Assembly (NCBI RefSeq): GCF_049446155.1
Contig: NZ_JBMSEE010000001.1
Location: 682,001-746,000, forward strand
Source of the DNA: Rivibacter sp049446155
Lineage (GTDB): Bacteria; Pseudomonadota; Gammaproteobacteria; Burkholderiales; Burkholderiaceae_C
Length of the DNA stretch: 64,000 bases
Direction: 5' to 3'
Positions within the stretch are counted from its first letter, which is position 1, and every line of letters starts with the position of its first letter. Below the pieces are notes generated by a model. The model made no database searches. It was not told the DNA's origin and saw only the letters and a list, made by a program, of their open reading frames with translations. The position numbers were made by a program, and so were the translations under genes. Of the stretch, positions 17,621 to 26,812 are shown in pieces.

Positions 17621-20600
17621 GCGGTGGCCTCCGGAGCGGGCAGCGCGGCCGCGGGCGCGTCGCCCGGGCGCGGCGTGCGCTGGGCAAACAGCCGGCGCAC
17701 GACGACGAAGAAGACCGGCACGAACAGCACCGCCAGCACGGTCGCGAAGAGCATGCCGCTCATCACGCCGGTGCCGATGGCGTTCTGCGCGCCGGAGCCG
17801 GCGCCGCTGGCGGTGACCAGCGGCAGCACGCCGAGCACGAAGGCCAGCGAGGTCATCACGATCGGGCGCAGGCGCAGCCGCACCGCCTCGAGCGTGGCTT
17901 CCACCAACCCGAGGCCCTGCTCGACGCGCTCCTTGGCGAATTCGACGATCAGGATCGCGTTCTTGGCCGACAGGCCGATCGTGGTCAGCAGGCCGACCTG
18001 GAAGTAGATGTCGTTCGACAACCCGCGCAGCGACGCGCCGATCAGCGCGCCGATCACGCCCAGCGGCACGACCAGCATCACCGCGAACGGGATCGACCAG
18101 CTCTCGTAGAGCGCGGCCAGGCACAGGAACACCACCAGCAGCGAGATCGCGTAGAGCATCGGCGCCTGCGCGCCGGTCAGGCGTTCCTGGTAGCTCAGGC
18201 CCGTCCACTCGAAGCCGATGCCGGCCGGCAATTGCGCGGCCAGGCGCTCCATCTCGGCCATCGCCTCGCCGCTGCTGCGCCCCGGCGCCGCCTGGCCCTG
18301 GATCTGCACCGAGGCCAGGCCGTTGTAGCGCTCCAGGCGCGGCGAGCCGTAGCTCCAGTGCGCGCTCGCGAAGGCCGAGAACGGCACCATCTCGCCGGCC
18401 GCGTTGCGCACCGTCCAGCGGCCCAGGTCCTCGGGCTTCATGCGCGCACCGGCGTCGCCTTGCAGGTAGACCTTCTTGACGCGGCCGCGGTCGATGAAGT
18501 CGTTGACGTAGCTGCCGCCCCAGGCGGTGGCCAGCGTGGCGTTGATGTCGGCCTGCGCGACGCCGAGCGCGCCGGCCTTGGCGAGGTCGACGTCCAGGCG
18601 CAGCTCGGGCGTGTCTTCCTGGCCGTTGGGCCGCACCGCCGCGAGCACCTTGCTCTGCGCGGCCATGCCGAGCAGCTGGTTGCGCGCGGCGATCAGCGCG
18701 TCGTGCCCGAGGCCGGCGCGGTCTTGCAGCTGGAAGTCGAAGCCGCTGGCGTTGCCGAGTTCGGTGACCGCCGGCGGCGAGAAGGCGAACACCAGCGCGT
18801 CGCGGATCTGCGAGAACGCGCCCATGGCCTTGCCGGCCACCGCATCGACCTTGAGGTCGGGGCGCTTGCGCTCGCTCCAGTCCTTGAGGCTCACGAAGCC
18901 GATCGCGGCGTTCTGGCCGCGCCCGGCAAAGCTGAAGCCGGTGACGGTGAAGATCGACTGGACGGCCTCGGACTGGTCTTCGAGGAAGTGCTTCTCGACC
19001 TGCTGCACCACGCCCAGCGTGCGCTCGGTGGTCGCGCCGGCCGGCAGCGTGACCTGCGTGAACAGGATGCCCTGGTCCTCCGCCGGCAGGAAGGCGCTGG
19101 GCAGGCGCACGAACAGCGCCGCCATCGCCGCGACGATCAGCGCGTAGAGCGCGAGCGTGCGCTTGTCGCGCGCGATCAGGCGCGCAACCAGCGAGCGGCT
19201 GCCGTCGTTGGTGCGCTCGAAGGCGCGGTTGAAGCGCGCGAAGAAGCCGCCCAGCACCCCGCCCGTGTGGCCGTGCGTGGGCTTGAGCAGGCTCGCGCAC
19301 AGCGCCGGCGTCAGCACCATCGCCACCACCACCGACAGCACCATCGCGGTGACGATGGTCACCGAGAACTGGCGGTAGATCACGCCGGTGGAGCCGCCGA
19401 AGAAGGCCATCGGCACGAACACCGCCGACAGCACCAGCGCGATGCCGATCAGCGCGCCGGTGATCTCGCCCATCGACTTGCGCGTCGCCTCGCGCGGCGA
19501 CAGGCCTTCTTCCGTCATCACGCGCTCGACGTTCTCGACCACGACGATGGCGTCGTCGACCAGGAGGCCGATCGCCAGCACCATCGCGAACATCGTCAGC
19601 GTGTTGATCGAGTAGCCGAAGGCCGCCAGCACGCCGAAGGTGCCCAGCAGCACCACCGGCACCGCGATCGTCGGGATCAGCGTCGCGCGGAAGTTCTGCA
19701 GGAACAGATACATCACCAGGAACACGAGCACCACGGCCTCGACGAGCGTCTTGACGACCTCCTCGATCGAGACCTTCACGAACGGCGTGGTGTCGTAGGG
19801 GATCACCGCCTTCATGCCGGCGGGGAAGTAGCGCTCGAGCTCGTGCACGGTCTTCACGACGGCATTGGCGGTGTCGAGCGCATTGGCGCCGGTCGCGAGC
19901 TTGATGCCCATGCCGGTGGCCGGGCGGCCGTTGTAGCGCGCGATCACGTCGTAGGACTCGCCGCCGATCTCGACCTTGGCGATGTCGCTCAGGCGCACCG
20001 TCGCGCCGTCGCTGGCGGTTCGCAGGATGATGTTGCGGAACTGCTCGGGCGTCTGCAGCCGGCTTTGCGCGGTGACGGTGGCGTTGAGCTGCTGGCCGGC
20101 AAGCGCCGGCAGGCCGCCGAGCTGGCCGGCCGAGACCTGCGCGTTCTGCGCGCTGATGGCCGCGCTCACGTCCGACGGCGTGAGCTTGTAGGTCTGCAGC
20201 TTGGCCGGGTCGAGCCAGATGCGCATCGCGTACTGGCTGCCGAACAGCTGCACCTCGCCGACGCCGTTGACGCGCGAGACCACGTCCTGCACGTTGGCCG
20301 CCACGTAGTCGCCGAGGTCGATGTTGTTCATCGAGCCGTCCTCGGACACGAAGCCCAGCACCATCAGGAAGCTGGTGCGCGCCTTGGCGACCTGCACGCC
20401 CTGGCGCTGCACTTCCTCGGGCAGGAGCGGCGTCGCCAGCGCGAGCTTGTTCTGCACCTGGACCTGGGCGATATCCGGGTCGGTGCCGGCCTCGAAGGTC
20501 AGCGTGATCGACACCGTGCCGCTCGACTCGCTGGTCGAGCTCATGTACATCAGGCCGTCGAGCCCCTTCATCTTCTGCTCGATGACCTGGGTGACGGTGT

Positions 20601-20775
20601 CCTCGACGGTCTTGGCCGACGCGCCGGGATAGGAAGCCGAGATCGTGACCGCCGGCGGCGCGATCGACGGGTACTGCGCGATCGGCAGGATGCGGATCGC
20701 GAGCACACCCGCGAGCATGATCACGATCGCGATGACCCACGCGAAGATGGGCCGGTCGATGAAGTAGCGAGCCAT
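17617..20775 (-). CDS. RND multidrug efflux transporter, HAE-1 (AcrB-like)
   Basis: The 1052-residue inner-membrane pump matches AcrB/MexB in length and layout: FIDRPIFAWVIAIVIMLAG at the N-terminus, twelve predicted helices, two large periplasmic loops, and the proton-relay segment in helix 4 (AIGLLVDDAIVVVENVER, residues about 400-417, with the paired Asp). It uses the proton gradient to export hydrophobic compounds through the adaptor and the outer-membrane channel encoded beside it. The substrate range cannot be deduced. Confidence 0.95.
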   Translation of the reverse strand: MARYFIDRPIFAWVIAIVIMLAGVLAIRILPIAQYPSIAPPAVTISASYPGASAKTVEDTVTQVIEQKMKGLDGLMYMSSTSESSGTVSITLTFEAGTDPDIAQVQVQNKLALATPLLPEEVQRQGVQVAKARTSFLMVLGFVSEDGSMNNIDLGDYVAANVQDVVSRVNGVGEVQLFGSQYAMRIWLDPAKLQTYKLTPSDVSAAISAQNAQVSAGQLGGLPALAGQQLNATVTAQSRLQTPEQFRNIILRTASDGATVRLSDIAKVEIGGESYDVIARYNGRPATGMGIKLATGANALDTANAVVKTVHELERYFPAGMKAVIPYDTTPFVKVSIEEVVKTLVEAVVLVFLVMYLFLQNFRATLIPTIAVPVVLLGTFGVLAAFGYSINTLTMFAMVLAIGLLVDDAIVVVENVERVMTEEGLSPREATRKSMGEITGALIGIALVLSAVFVPMAFFGGSTGVIYRQFSVTIVTAMVLSVVVAMVLTPALCASLLKPTHGHTGGVLGGFFARFNRAFERTNDGSRSLVARLIARDKRTLALYALIVAAMAALFVRLPSAFLPAEDQGILFTQVTLPAGATTERTLGVVQQVEKHFLEDQSEAVQSIFTVTGFSFAGRGQNAAIGFVSLKDWSERKRPDLKVDAVAGKAMGAFSQIRDALVFAFSPPAVTELGNASGFDFQLQDRAGLGHDALIAARNQLLGMAAQSKVLAAVRPNGQEDTPELRLDVDLAKAGALGVAQADINATLATAWGGSYVNDFIDRGRVKKVYLQGDAGARMKPEDLGRWTVRNAAGEMVPFSAFASAHWSYGSPRLERYNGLASVQIQGQAAPGRSSGEAMAEMERLAAQLPAGIGFEWTGLSYQERLTGAQAPMLYAISLLVVFLCLAALYESWSIPFAVMLVVPLGVIGALIGASLRGLSNDIYFQVGLLTTIGLSAKNAILIVEFAKERVEQGLGLVEATLEAVRLRLRPIVMTSLAFVLGVLPLVTASGAGSGAQNAIGTGVMSGMLFATVLAVLFVPVFFVVVRRLFAQRTPRPGDAPAAALPAPEATA

Positions 20776-20785
20776 CGTGCGCTCC

Positions 20786-21976
20786 TTACTTGGCCGCCGT
20801 GGGCGCGGCAGCGCTCGCGGCGGCGGCGACCACGCTCGGCGTCGCTTCCACCGGCGTCACGGTCGCGCCGGGACGCACCTTCTGCAGGCCGTCGACGACG
20901 AGCTTGTCGCCCGCCGCCAGGCCCGAGGTCACCAGCCAGCGGTCGCCGACCGTGCGCTCGGCCACGAGCTGGCGCTGCTCGAGCTGGTTGTTCGCGCCGA
21001 CCACCAGCGCCGTGGCCTCGCCCTTGGCGTTGCGCGTCACGCCCTGCTGCGGCGCGAGGATCGCCTGCTCGCGCACGCCCTCGGCGATCTGCGCCTTCAC
21101 GTACATGCCGGGCAGCAGCACACGATCGGGGTTGGGGAACAGCGCGCGCAGCGTCACGCTGCCGGTCGACGGATCGACCGTCACGTCGGAGAACTGCAGC
21201 TTGCCGGGCAGCGGGTAGACGCTGCCGTCCTCGAGCTTGAGCGTGACCTTCACGCCGGCACTTTGCTTGCGCGCGTCCTGGCCGAGCTCCTTGCGCAGGC
21301 GCAGCAAGTCGGCGCTGGTCTGCGTGACGTCGACGTAGATCGGATCGAGCTGCTGCACCGTCGCCAGCGCGGTGGCCTGGTTGGCGGTGACCAGTGCGCC
21401 TTGCGTGACCGAGGACTTGCCGATGCGCCCGCCGATCGGCGAGGCGACGCTGGTGTAGCCCACGTCGATGCGCGCCGTCTCGACCGCCGCCTTGGCCGAC
21501 TGCAGCTCGGCCTCGGCCTGCTTCAGCGCGGCCTGGGCGTCGTCGTTGTCCTGCTGGCTCACGGCCTTGATCGCCACCAGCTCCGCATAGCGCTGCGCCT
21601 TGGCGCGCGTGCTCGCGAGGTTGGCCTCGGCCTTGGCCTGCGCGGCGCGCGCGCTGGCCAGCGTGGCTTCGTAGGTGGCGGGGTCGATGCGGTACAGCGG
21701 CTGGCCGGGCTTGACCTCGCCGCCTTCGGCGAAGCGGCGCTCCAGCACGATGCCGGTGACCTGCGGCCGCACCTCGGCGATCAGGTAGGGCGAGGTGCGC
21801 CCCGGCAACTCGGTCGTGACCGGCACCGTCTGCGCGGCCAGCGTCACGACGCCGACCTGCGGTGCGGCAGGCCCGGCCGGTGCGCCGCCGGCGGCACCGG
21901 AGCGGCTGCAGCCGACGATGACGGCCGCCGCGGCAAGCGCGGCAAGCGTGACGGCGGTGATTCGAAGTGGCGGCAT
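20786..21976 (-). CDS. RND efflux periplasmic adaptor (AcrA-like lipoprotein)
   Basis: The 396-residue membrane fusion protein starts with a lipoprotein signal (VIVGCSRS) and has the expected lipoyl, coiled-coil hairpin (about 95-160, Ala/Gln/Lys-rich) and beta-barrel domains. It bridges the inner-membrane pump and the outer-membrane channel. It is the first gene of the operon, 10 bases before the pump gene; the palindrome at 22001-22010, 24 bases upstream of its start, is a likely TetR site. Confidence 0.93.
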   Translation of the reverse strand: MPPLRITAVTLAALAAAAVIVGCSRSGAAGGAPAGPAAPQVGVVTLAAQTVPVTTELPGRTSPYLIAEVRPQVTGIVLERRFAEGGEVKPGQPLYRIDPATYEATLASARAAQAKAEANLASTRAKAQRYAELVAIKAVSQQDNDDAQAALKQAEAELQSAKAAVETARIDVGYTSVASPIGGRIGKSSVTQGALVTANQATALATVQQLDPIYVDVTQTSADLLRLRKELGQDARKQSAGVKVTLKLEDGSVYPLPGKLQFSDVTVDPSTGSVTLRALFPNPDRVLLPGMYVKAQIAEGVREQAILAPQQGVTRNAKGEATALVVGANNQLEQRQLVAERTVGDRWLVTSGLAAGDKLVVDGLQKVRPGATVTPVEATPSVVAAAASAAAPTAAK

Positions 21977-22000
21977 CGGGCAGACCTCGTTAGATAAGAC

Positions 22001-22010
22001 TGAACGTTCA
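22001..22010. promoter_or_regulatory. Candidate TetR operator of the efflux operon
   Basis: TGAACGTTCA is a perfect palindrome in an AT-rich patch directly ahead of the adaptor gene, flanked by partly symmetric TTAGA and TCTAA. Placement and form fit an AcrR-type operator for the TetR protein at the end of this operon. Confidence 0.55.
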
Positions 22011-22119
22011 TTCTAACTATGGGCGGTAGAAACCCCAGGGTTTCCTGGGGTCATTGCCGGCGGGCCCGCGGCCGTCGAGCCGCCCCTGCGAGCACCGCCG
22101 GTCGCTATGCTGCACGCCC

Positions 22120-25100
22120 ATGAGCACGCAGCAGGAGCGCCTCGCGACGGCCATCGCGGCTCTCGAATCGCAGCGCGCCCTCCTCGGCGATGCCGTGGTC
22201 GACGCAAGCCTCGGCCCGCTGCGCGAGAAGCTGGCGGCCCTGACGGCCGCGGCGCACGAGGCTGCCGCTCCCGATCTGCGGCAAGTGACCATCCTGTTCC
22301 TCGACGTGGTGGGCTCCACCACGCTCAGCACGCGCCTCGATCCCGAAGAAGTGCAGGCCGTGATGGACGGCGCGCTGGCGCGCTTCACCGGCGTGGTCGG
22401 GCAGCACGGGGGCAAGGTGCTGCAGTACGCCGGCGACAACCTGCTGGCGGTGTTCGGCGCCGAGGCGGCACGCGAAGACGACGCCGAGCGCGCCGTGCGC
22501 TGCGGCCTGGCGCTGCTCGACGAAGGCCGACGGCAACAGGCCCTGGTGCACCGCAGGCACGCGCACGACGGCTTCGACGTGCGCGTGGGCATCCACACCG
22601 GCGGCGTGCTACTGGGCGGCATCGACGCCGTCGACGGCGCCGGCAGCATCCGCGGCAGCGCCGTCAACGTGGCGGCGCGCATGGAGCAGCTGGCGCCCGC
22701 CGGCCACCTTCGCATCAGCCACGCGACCCACGCGCTGGTCCGCGGCCTGTTCGACTGCGAGCGCCAGGCACCGGTGGCGATCAAGGGCGTCGACGAGCCC
22801 GTCGTCACCTACGTCGTGCACGGCCCGGGGCCGGGCGCGGCGCGCGCGGTCGTGCGCGGCGTGCAAGGGGTGGAGACGCGCATGGTCGGGCGCGACGCAC
22901 CGCTGCGCGCCTTGCAGGACGCGTTCGAGCGCCTCCTCGCCGAGCGCCGCCTGCAGCGCATCCATGTCGTCGGCGACGCCGGCCTGGGCAAGAGCCGCCT
23001 GCTGCACGAGTTCGACGCATGGTCGCGCGGGCGCGCCGAGCGTTTCGTGCGGCTGCGCGCGCGCGCCACGCCCGCCACCCAAAGCCGCCCCTACGGGCTG
23101 CTGCGCGACCTGCTCGCGTCGCGGCTGGGCATCGCCGACGGCGACACCGAGCCCTCCGCGCGCGAGCGCTTCGAGGCCGAAGCGGTGCCGCTGCTGCAAG
23201 CCGGCGGCGAAAGCCTCGCGCTGGCGCAGGCCCATGTGCTGGGCCATCTCCTCGGGCTCGACCACTCTGCCAGTGCGCACGTGCAAGCCCTGCTCGCCGA
23301 CAGCCGGCAGATCCGCCAGCGCGGCTTCCATGCGGCCGCGCGCGCCTTGCGCGGACTGTGCGCGCAAGAGGGCGTGCCCGTGCTGCTGCAGTGCGACGAC
23401 CTGCACTGGGCCGACGAAGGCTCGCTCGACTTCCTGGATCAGCTGGCGCTGGAGTGCGCCGACCTGCCGATCGCGGTGATCGGGCTGATGCGGCCCGAGC
23501 TGTTCGAGCGCCGCGGCGAGGCCACGCCGCCGCCGGCGCTGCGCATCGAGCTGCAGCCGCTGGGCGGAGCCGACAGCGAGCAGCTGGCCGACGAGGTGCT
23601 GAAGAAGCTGGCGCGGGTGCCCGCGTCGCTGCGCGAGACGCTGATCGCGCGCGCCGAGGGCAACCCGTTCTTCATGGAAGAGCTGGTCAACCTGCTGATC
23701 GACCGGCGCGCCATCGTGATCGAGGACGGGCATTGGTCGCTCGAGGCCGACGACTTCTCTGCCGCGGCCGTGCCGCCCACGTTGACGGAAGTGCTGCAGG
23801 TGCGGCTCGACCACCTGCCGGTGCTCGAGCGGCGCGCGTTGCGGCAGGCCAGCGCGATCGGCCTCACGTTCTGGGACCGCGCGCTGGCCGCGCTGGACGA
23901 AAGCGCCGTCGCCGCCTTGCCCTCGCTGCTGGCGCGCGGCCTGCTGCGCCAGCGCCCCGACGAGGCGCTCGAAGGCGCGCAGGCCTATGCCTTCAAGCAC
24001 CAGCTGTTCCACCGCGTCATCTACGACACGCTGCTCAAGCGCGAGCGGCGCGAGTGCCACGCGCGCGCGGCGGCCTGGTTGGCATCGCTGAGCCCGGCCC
24101 GGGTCGCCGACTTCAGCGCGGCGATCGCCGAGCACCACGAGAAAGCCGGCGCCGCGCCCCAGGCGCAGCACTACTACGCGCGCGCGGCACAGCGGGCGCG
24201 CGAGCGCTTTGCCCATGTCGAGGCGCTCGATTGCGTGTCGCGGGCGCTCGCGCTGGCATTGGACGAAGCCACGGCCGACCGGCAGACGCTGGCCCTGCGC
24301 TGGCAGCTGCGCGATGTGCAGGAGCGCTCGCTCGACTCGATGGGCCGGCGCGCCGAACAGCTCGCCGCGATCGACGCGCTGCAGGCGATCGCCGAGGCGC
24401 TCGACGACGACGCGCGCCGCGGCGAGGTGGCCTGGCGCCGCTGCGACATCGCGCTGCGTACCGGCGACTTCGGCGCGACCCGTCAACTGGCGGGCCAGGC
24501 CCTTGCGGTGGCCGCGCGCACCGGCGACGTCGAGCTGCGGCTGCGCGCGCGGCACAGACTGGCGGCCGCGCTGCGGGCACAGGGGGACGTGGCCGCCGGC
24601 AAGGCCCAGGCGCTCGCGGGGCTGGACGAGTCGCGCAGCCACGGGCTGCGTCACCTCGAAGGCCTGTTCCTCAACAGCCTGTGCGGCTTTGCGGAGGCCG
24701 AGCAGGACATCGAAGCCAGCATCGCCACGTGCCGGGAGCTGCTGACGCTCGATCGCGCGCTGGGCGACCGGCGCGGCGAGGCGATCACGCTGATCAACAT
24801 GGGCAGCGCCTTGCATGCGATCGGCGCCAACGAAGAGGCCCGCGCGCATCTGGCGCAAGGGCTGCAGCTCGCGCGAGCCGTCGGCGACCGCAACCCGCAA
24901 CCGTATGCGCTGCTGGCGCTGTCGCAATCGGCGCTGCGGGCCGGCGAGGCCGAGGAAGCCGCTCGCCACGCGCAGGCGGCGCTCGAGCTCGCACGCGGCA
25001 TGCAAGCGCCGCTGGTCGAGGCGCATGCGTGGTGCCGGCTGGGCGAGGCCGAGCAGGCTCTGCGCCATGGGCCGGCCGCGCAGGCCGCGTTCGAACAGTC

Positions 25101-25476
25101 GCGGCGCATCTCCGCCGAGAAGGGCTATCCGTGCGAGCACGACGCGGCCGTCGGCCTGGCCGCGTGCGCGCTCGACGCCGGCGACATCGAGCGCGCAATG
25201 GCCGCGCTGGCGCGAGCACTCGAGCACCTGGCCGCAGGCGGCGGCTTCGAAGGGGCCGAGCATGCGCTGTGGAACCAGTGTGTGTGCTGGCAGGCGCTGG
25301 ATTTCGCCGGCGACGACCGCGCCGCGCCGACGCTTGCCGCCGCGCACGACGAACTGCAGCGCCGCGCCGCCCGGATCGCCGATCCGGCGCTGCGGCAAGG
25401 CTTTCTGCACCGCATTCCCGAACACGGGGCGATCGCCCGCGCCTGGGCGGCTCGCCCGTCCGCCGGCAGCGGCTGA
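22120..25476 (+). CDS. Class III adenylate cyclase-ATPase-TPR signalling protein
   Basis: The 1118-residue protein joins three parts. Residues about 55-210 form a class III nucleotide cyclase with both metal-binding Asp residues (FLDVVGST and YAGDNLLAVFG) and the Asn/Arg pair (SAVNVAARME). Residues about 265-600 form an AAA/STAND-type ATPase with Walker A GDAGLGKS and Walker B-like VLLQCDDLHWAD. The rest is helical TPR-like repeat. At the usual substrate-specifying Lys a Gln is found, as in many proteins of this layout. Start 22120 is chosen because the conserved helix follows. The trigger is unknown; the STAND module suggests ligand-driven assembly. Confidence 0.88.
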   Translation: MSTQQERLATAIAALESQRALLGDAVVDASLGPLREKLAALTAAAHEAAAPDLRQVTILFLDVVGSTTLSTRLDPEEVQAVMDGALARFTGVVGQHGGKVLQYAGDNLLAVFGAEAAREDDAERAVRCGLALLDEGRRQQALVHRRHAHDGFDVRVGIHTGGVLLGGIDAVDGAGSIRGSAVNVAARMEQLAPAGHLRISHATHALVRGLFDCERQAPVAIKGVDEPVVTYVVHGPGPGAARAVVRGVQGVETRMVGRDAPLRALQDAFERLLAERRLQRIHVVGDAGLGKSRLLHEFDAWSRGRAERFVRLRARATPATQSRPYGLLRDLLASRLGIADGDTEPSARERFEAEAVPLLQAGGESLALAQAHVLGHLLGLDHSASAHVQALLADSRQIRQRGFHAAARALRGLCAQEGVPVLLQCDDLHWADEGSLDFLDQLALECADLPIAVIGLMRPELFERRGEATPPPALRIELQPLGGADSEQLADEVLKKLARVPASLRETLIARAEGNPFFMEELVNLLIDRRAIVIEDGHWSLEADDFSAAAVPPTLTEVLQVRLDHLPVLERRALRQASAIGLTFWDRALAALDESAVAALPSLLARGLLRQRPDEALEGAQAYAFKHQLFHRVIYDTLLKRERRECHARAAAWLASLSPARVADFSAAIAEHHEKAGAAPQAQHYYARAAQRARERFAHVEALDCVSRALALALDEATADRQTLALRWQLRDVQERSLDSMGRRAEQLAAIDALQAIAEALDDDARRGEVAWRRCDIALRTGDFGATRQLAGQALAVAARTGDVELRLRARHRLAAALRAQGDVAAGKAQALAGLDESRSHGLRHLEGLFLNSLCGFAEAEQDIEASIATCRELLTLDRALGDRRGEAITLINMGSALHAIGANEEARAHLAQGLQLARAVGDRNPQPYALLALSQSALRAGEAEEAARHAQAALELARGMQAPLVEAHAWCRLGEAEQALRHGPAAQAAFEQSRRISAEKGYPCEHDAAVGLAACALDAGDIERAMAALARALEHLAAGGGFEGAEHALWNQCVCWQALDFAGDDRAAPTLAAAHDELQRRAARIADPALRQGFLHRIPEHGAIARAWAARPSAGSG

Positions 25477-25604
25477 CTCAGGGCAGCGGTCACCGCCGCC
25501 TGCCCCGCGCGTCTTCGGTCCTCGACGAGGCCGCGCCCGTGGGACGCTCATGGGACGCCGCGTGTGGACGATGCGAGCCATCGCCACCCTGCCCTTGCCC
25601 CGCC

Positions 25605-25772
25605 ATGAAGACCTCCAGCGCCCTTGCGCGCCGCGCCCTGACCTGTGGCGTCGTCCTCACCGGCCTCGTGGTCCTGCTGCTTGGCACGGCCTGCACCGGC
25701 CGCGAGCCGCCCGAACCGCTTCCTGCGGCGCCCGACGAGACCGGCGAGATGTCGCCGCGGCGCGTGCATTGA
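25605..25772 (+). CDS. Small lipoprotein
   Basis: This 55-residue protein has a positively charged start, a hydrophobic core (VVLTGLVVLLLG) and a lipobox LGTAC, leaving a mature part of only about 25 Pro/Glu-rich residues. Such tiny lipoproteins resemble entericidin-like or envelope-stress peptides, but no family match is claimed. It ends about 20 bases before a strong hairpin. Confidence 0.6.
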   Translation: MKTSSALARRALTCGVVLTGLVVLLLGTACTGREPPEPLPAAPDETGEMSPRRVH

Positions 25773-25788
25773 GCGCGAGCGGGACGTG

Positions 25789-25822
25789 AAAAGGGCGCCT
25801 CGATCGCACGATCGAGGCGCCC
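25789..25822. terminator. Bidirectional terminator hairpin
   Basis: A perfect 14-base stem, GGGCGCCTCGATCG paired with CGATCGAGGCGCCC (25793-25806 and 25809-25822), separates the small lipoprotein gene from the convergent Gln-rich protein gene. AAAA before the stem gives a T-run for leftward transcripts, so it works best for the minus-strand gene. Confidence 0.85.
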
Positions 25823-25859
25823 CTTGAAGTCAAGCCGCCGGCCGGCGGCGCCGGATCAC

Positions 25860-26042
25860 TCAGCGATCACCCTGGTGGCGCGGGGCATCCTGGCGCGGGC
25901 GTTCGCTCTCGCGGCTGCCCTGTCCGCCCGAGCGTTGCTGATCGCTCTGGTCCTGGCGCTTGGAAGCGTCCTGACGGCCCTGTTGCTGCTCATGGGATTT
26001 CGAAGAACGGTTCTGCTCCTGCTGGTTGCGCTTCTGCTCCAT
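25860..26042 (-). CDS. Gln/Arg/Ser-rich, probably disordered small protein
   Basis: The 60-residue protein consists almost only of polar residues: Gln, Arg, Ser, Asp, Glu and Lys, with no hydrophobic core, starting MEQKRNQQEQNRSSKSHEQQ. It has a clear AGGAG ribosome site and its own terminator, so it is very likely expressed. The composition is that of hydrophilin-like or stress-induced disordered proteins; it lacks the KGG repeats of the bacterial stress family. A weak sigma-54-like site (GGTACAGGGCTTGC, 26093-26106, two mismatches) lies upstream. Confidence 0.65.
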   Translation of the reverse strand: MEQKRNQQEQNRSSKSHEQQQGRQDASKRQDQSDQQRSGGQGSRESERPRQDAPRHQGDR

Positions 26043-26134
26043 GACATCTCCTGGTCTTGATGGCATCGGCCCGTTGCCGACGGCCCTGACGGGCAAGCCC
26101 TGTACCTGGGAGACGCCTGAAAGACGCGACGCGC

Positions 26135-26323
26135 TCACGTCGAGGACAGGCCGGCGTGCTCGTCGATGTGCCCGAACTCCGAGTCCGCCGCCTGCTCCGG
26201 GTGCGCGAACTGCGACGTCGCCCACAGGCGGCAGCCGCGCTTGAAGAGCACGTCGTAGCTCATCTGCGCGCCGAGTTGCAGCATGGCCTTTGCGAATCGA
26301 TATGCCCACCAGTTGCGTTCCAT
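26135..26323 (-). CDS. Small unrecognised protein, paralogue of the divergent gene
   Basis: The 62-residue product starts MERNWWAYRFAKAMLQLG behind GGAGG and a sigma-54-type promoter at 26356-26369. Its C-terminal half (VLFKRGCRLWATSQFAHPEQ, then AADSE) aligns with residues about 53-80 of the divergent 108-residue protein (VLQRGMDLWVTEYPRPPER, then VARAE), sharing RG..LW.T and PE...A..E. The pair is therefore a small family of unknown role. Confidence 0.65.
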   Translation of the reverse strand: MERNWWAYRFAKAMLQLGAQMSYDVLFKRGCRLWATSQFAHPEQAADSEFGHIDEHAGLSST

Positions 26324-26355
26324 GGCGTCCTCCGCTGAAGTCCAAGGAAGACTGG

Positions 26356-26369
26356 GCAAGCGGCATGCC
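26356..26369 (-). promoter_or_regulatory. Sigma-54 promoter core
   Basis: Reading leftward, GGCATG-CCGC-TTGC fits the -24/-12 consensus exactly. It is 32 bases before the start of the 62-residue protein, leaving room for a short leader with a GGAGG site. Confidence 0.75.
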
Positions 26370-26393
26370 CGAAGGCCTGTGGGTGCGCGACCC

Positions 26394-26407
26394 GGAACGT
26401 CGGTTGC
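26394..26407 (+). promoter_or_regulatory. Sigma-54-like promoter core (one mismatch)
   Basis: GGAACG-TCGG-TTGC differs from the consensus by one base and lies 39 bases before the 108-residue protein. It is back-to-back with the exact site at 26356, as in other divergent pairs in this block. Confidence 0.45.
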
Positions 26408-26446
26408 CCATGGCGGCATCTGCTGACTGATTTGCCGGGTGACGCC

Positions 26447-26773
26447 ATGACTGCTTTCTCCTTTCCCGACCTGACCGAGCGGCTGTTCCAGCGCCTGCTG
26501 GACGCCCTGGGCGTGCCGGCCGAACCGCAGGCGCCCCCACCGCTGGAGGCCAAGGCCTGGGGCCGCGCCTATGCGCAGGAGCTGCAGCGCGCCGGCTCGC
26601 CGCTGCCCGACGAGTGGGTGCTGCAGCGCGGCATGGACCTGTGGGTCACCGAGTACCCTCGCCCGCCGGAACGCGTCGCCCGGGCCGAACTGGAACGAGA
26701 CGACGACTTGCACGCCGACACCGTGCCGGCCGCTTTCCTGAACCTGGGCAGCGGCGCGCGCTCGCGCTTGTGA
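26447..26773 (+). CDS. Hypothetical protein, paralogue of the divergent gene
   Basis: The 108-residue product has an amphipathic helical N-terminus (FSFPDLTERLFQRLLDALGV), a proline-rich linker and an acidic end. Its middle (RGMDLWVTEYPRPPER) aligns with the small protein encoded on the other strand. I start at the ATG at 26447; TTG at 26432 would add five residues. Function is unknown. Confidence 0.65.
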   Translation: MTAFSFPDLTERLFQRLLDALGVPAEPQAPPPLEAKAWGRAYAQELQRAGSPLPDEWVLQRGMDLWVTEYPRPPERVARAELERDDDLHADTVPAAFLNLGSGARSRL

Positions 26774-26812
26774 CGCTGGTGATGCTGCCGCAGCCGGCGC
26801 GAGGCCGCCGCG

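Noticed and set aside
18232..21240. 1002-codon open frame opposite the RND pump and adaptor
   Set aside because: It has no domain pattern and crosses two real genes.
26093..26106. Leftward GGTACA-GGGC-TTGC ahead of the Gln-rich protein as a firm promoter
   Set aside because: Two mismatches in the -24 block; mentioned only as a weak possibility.
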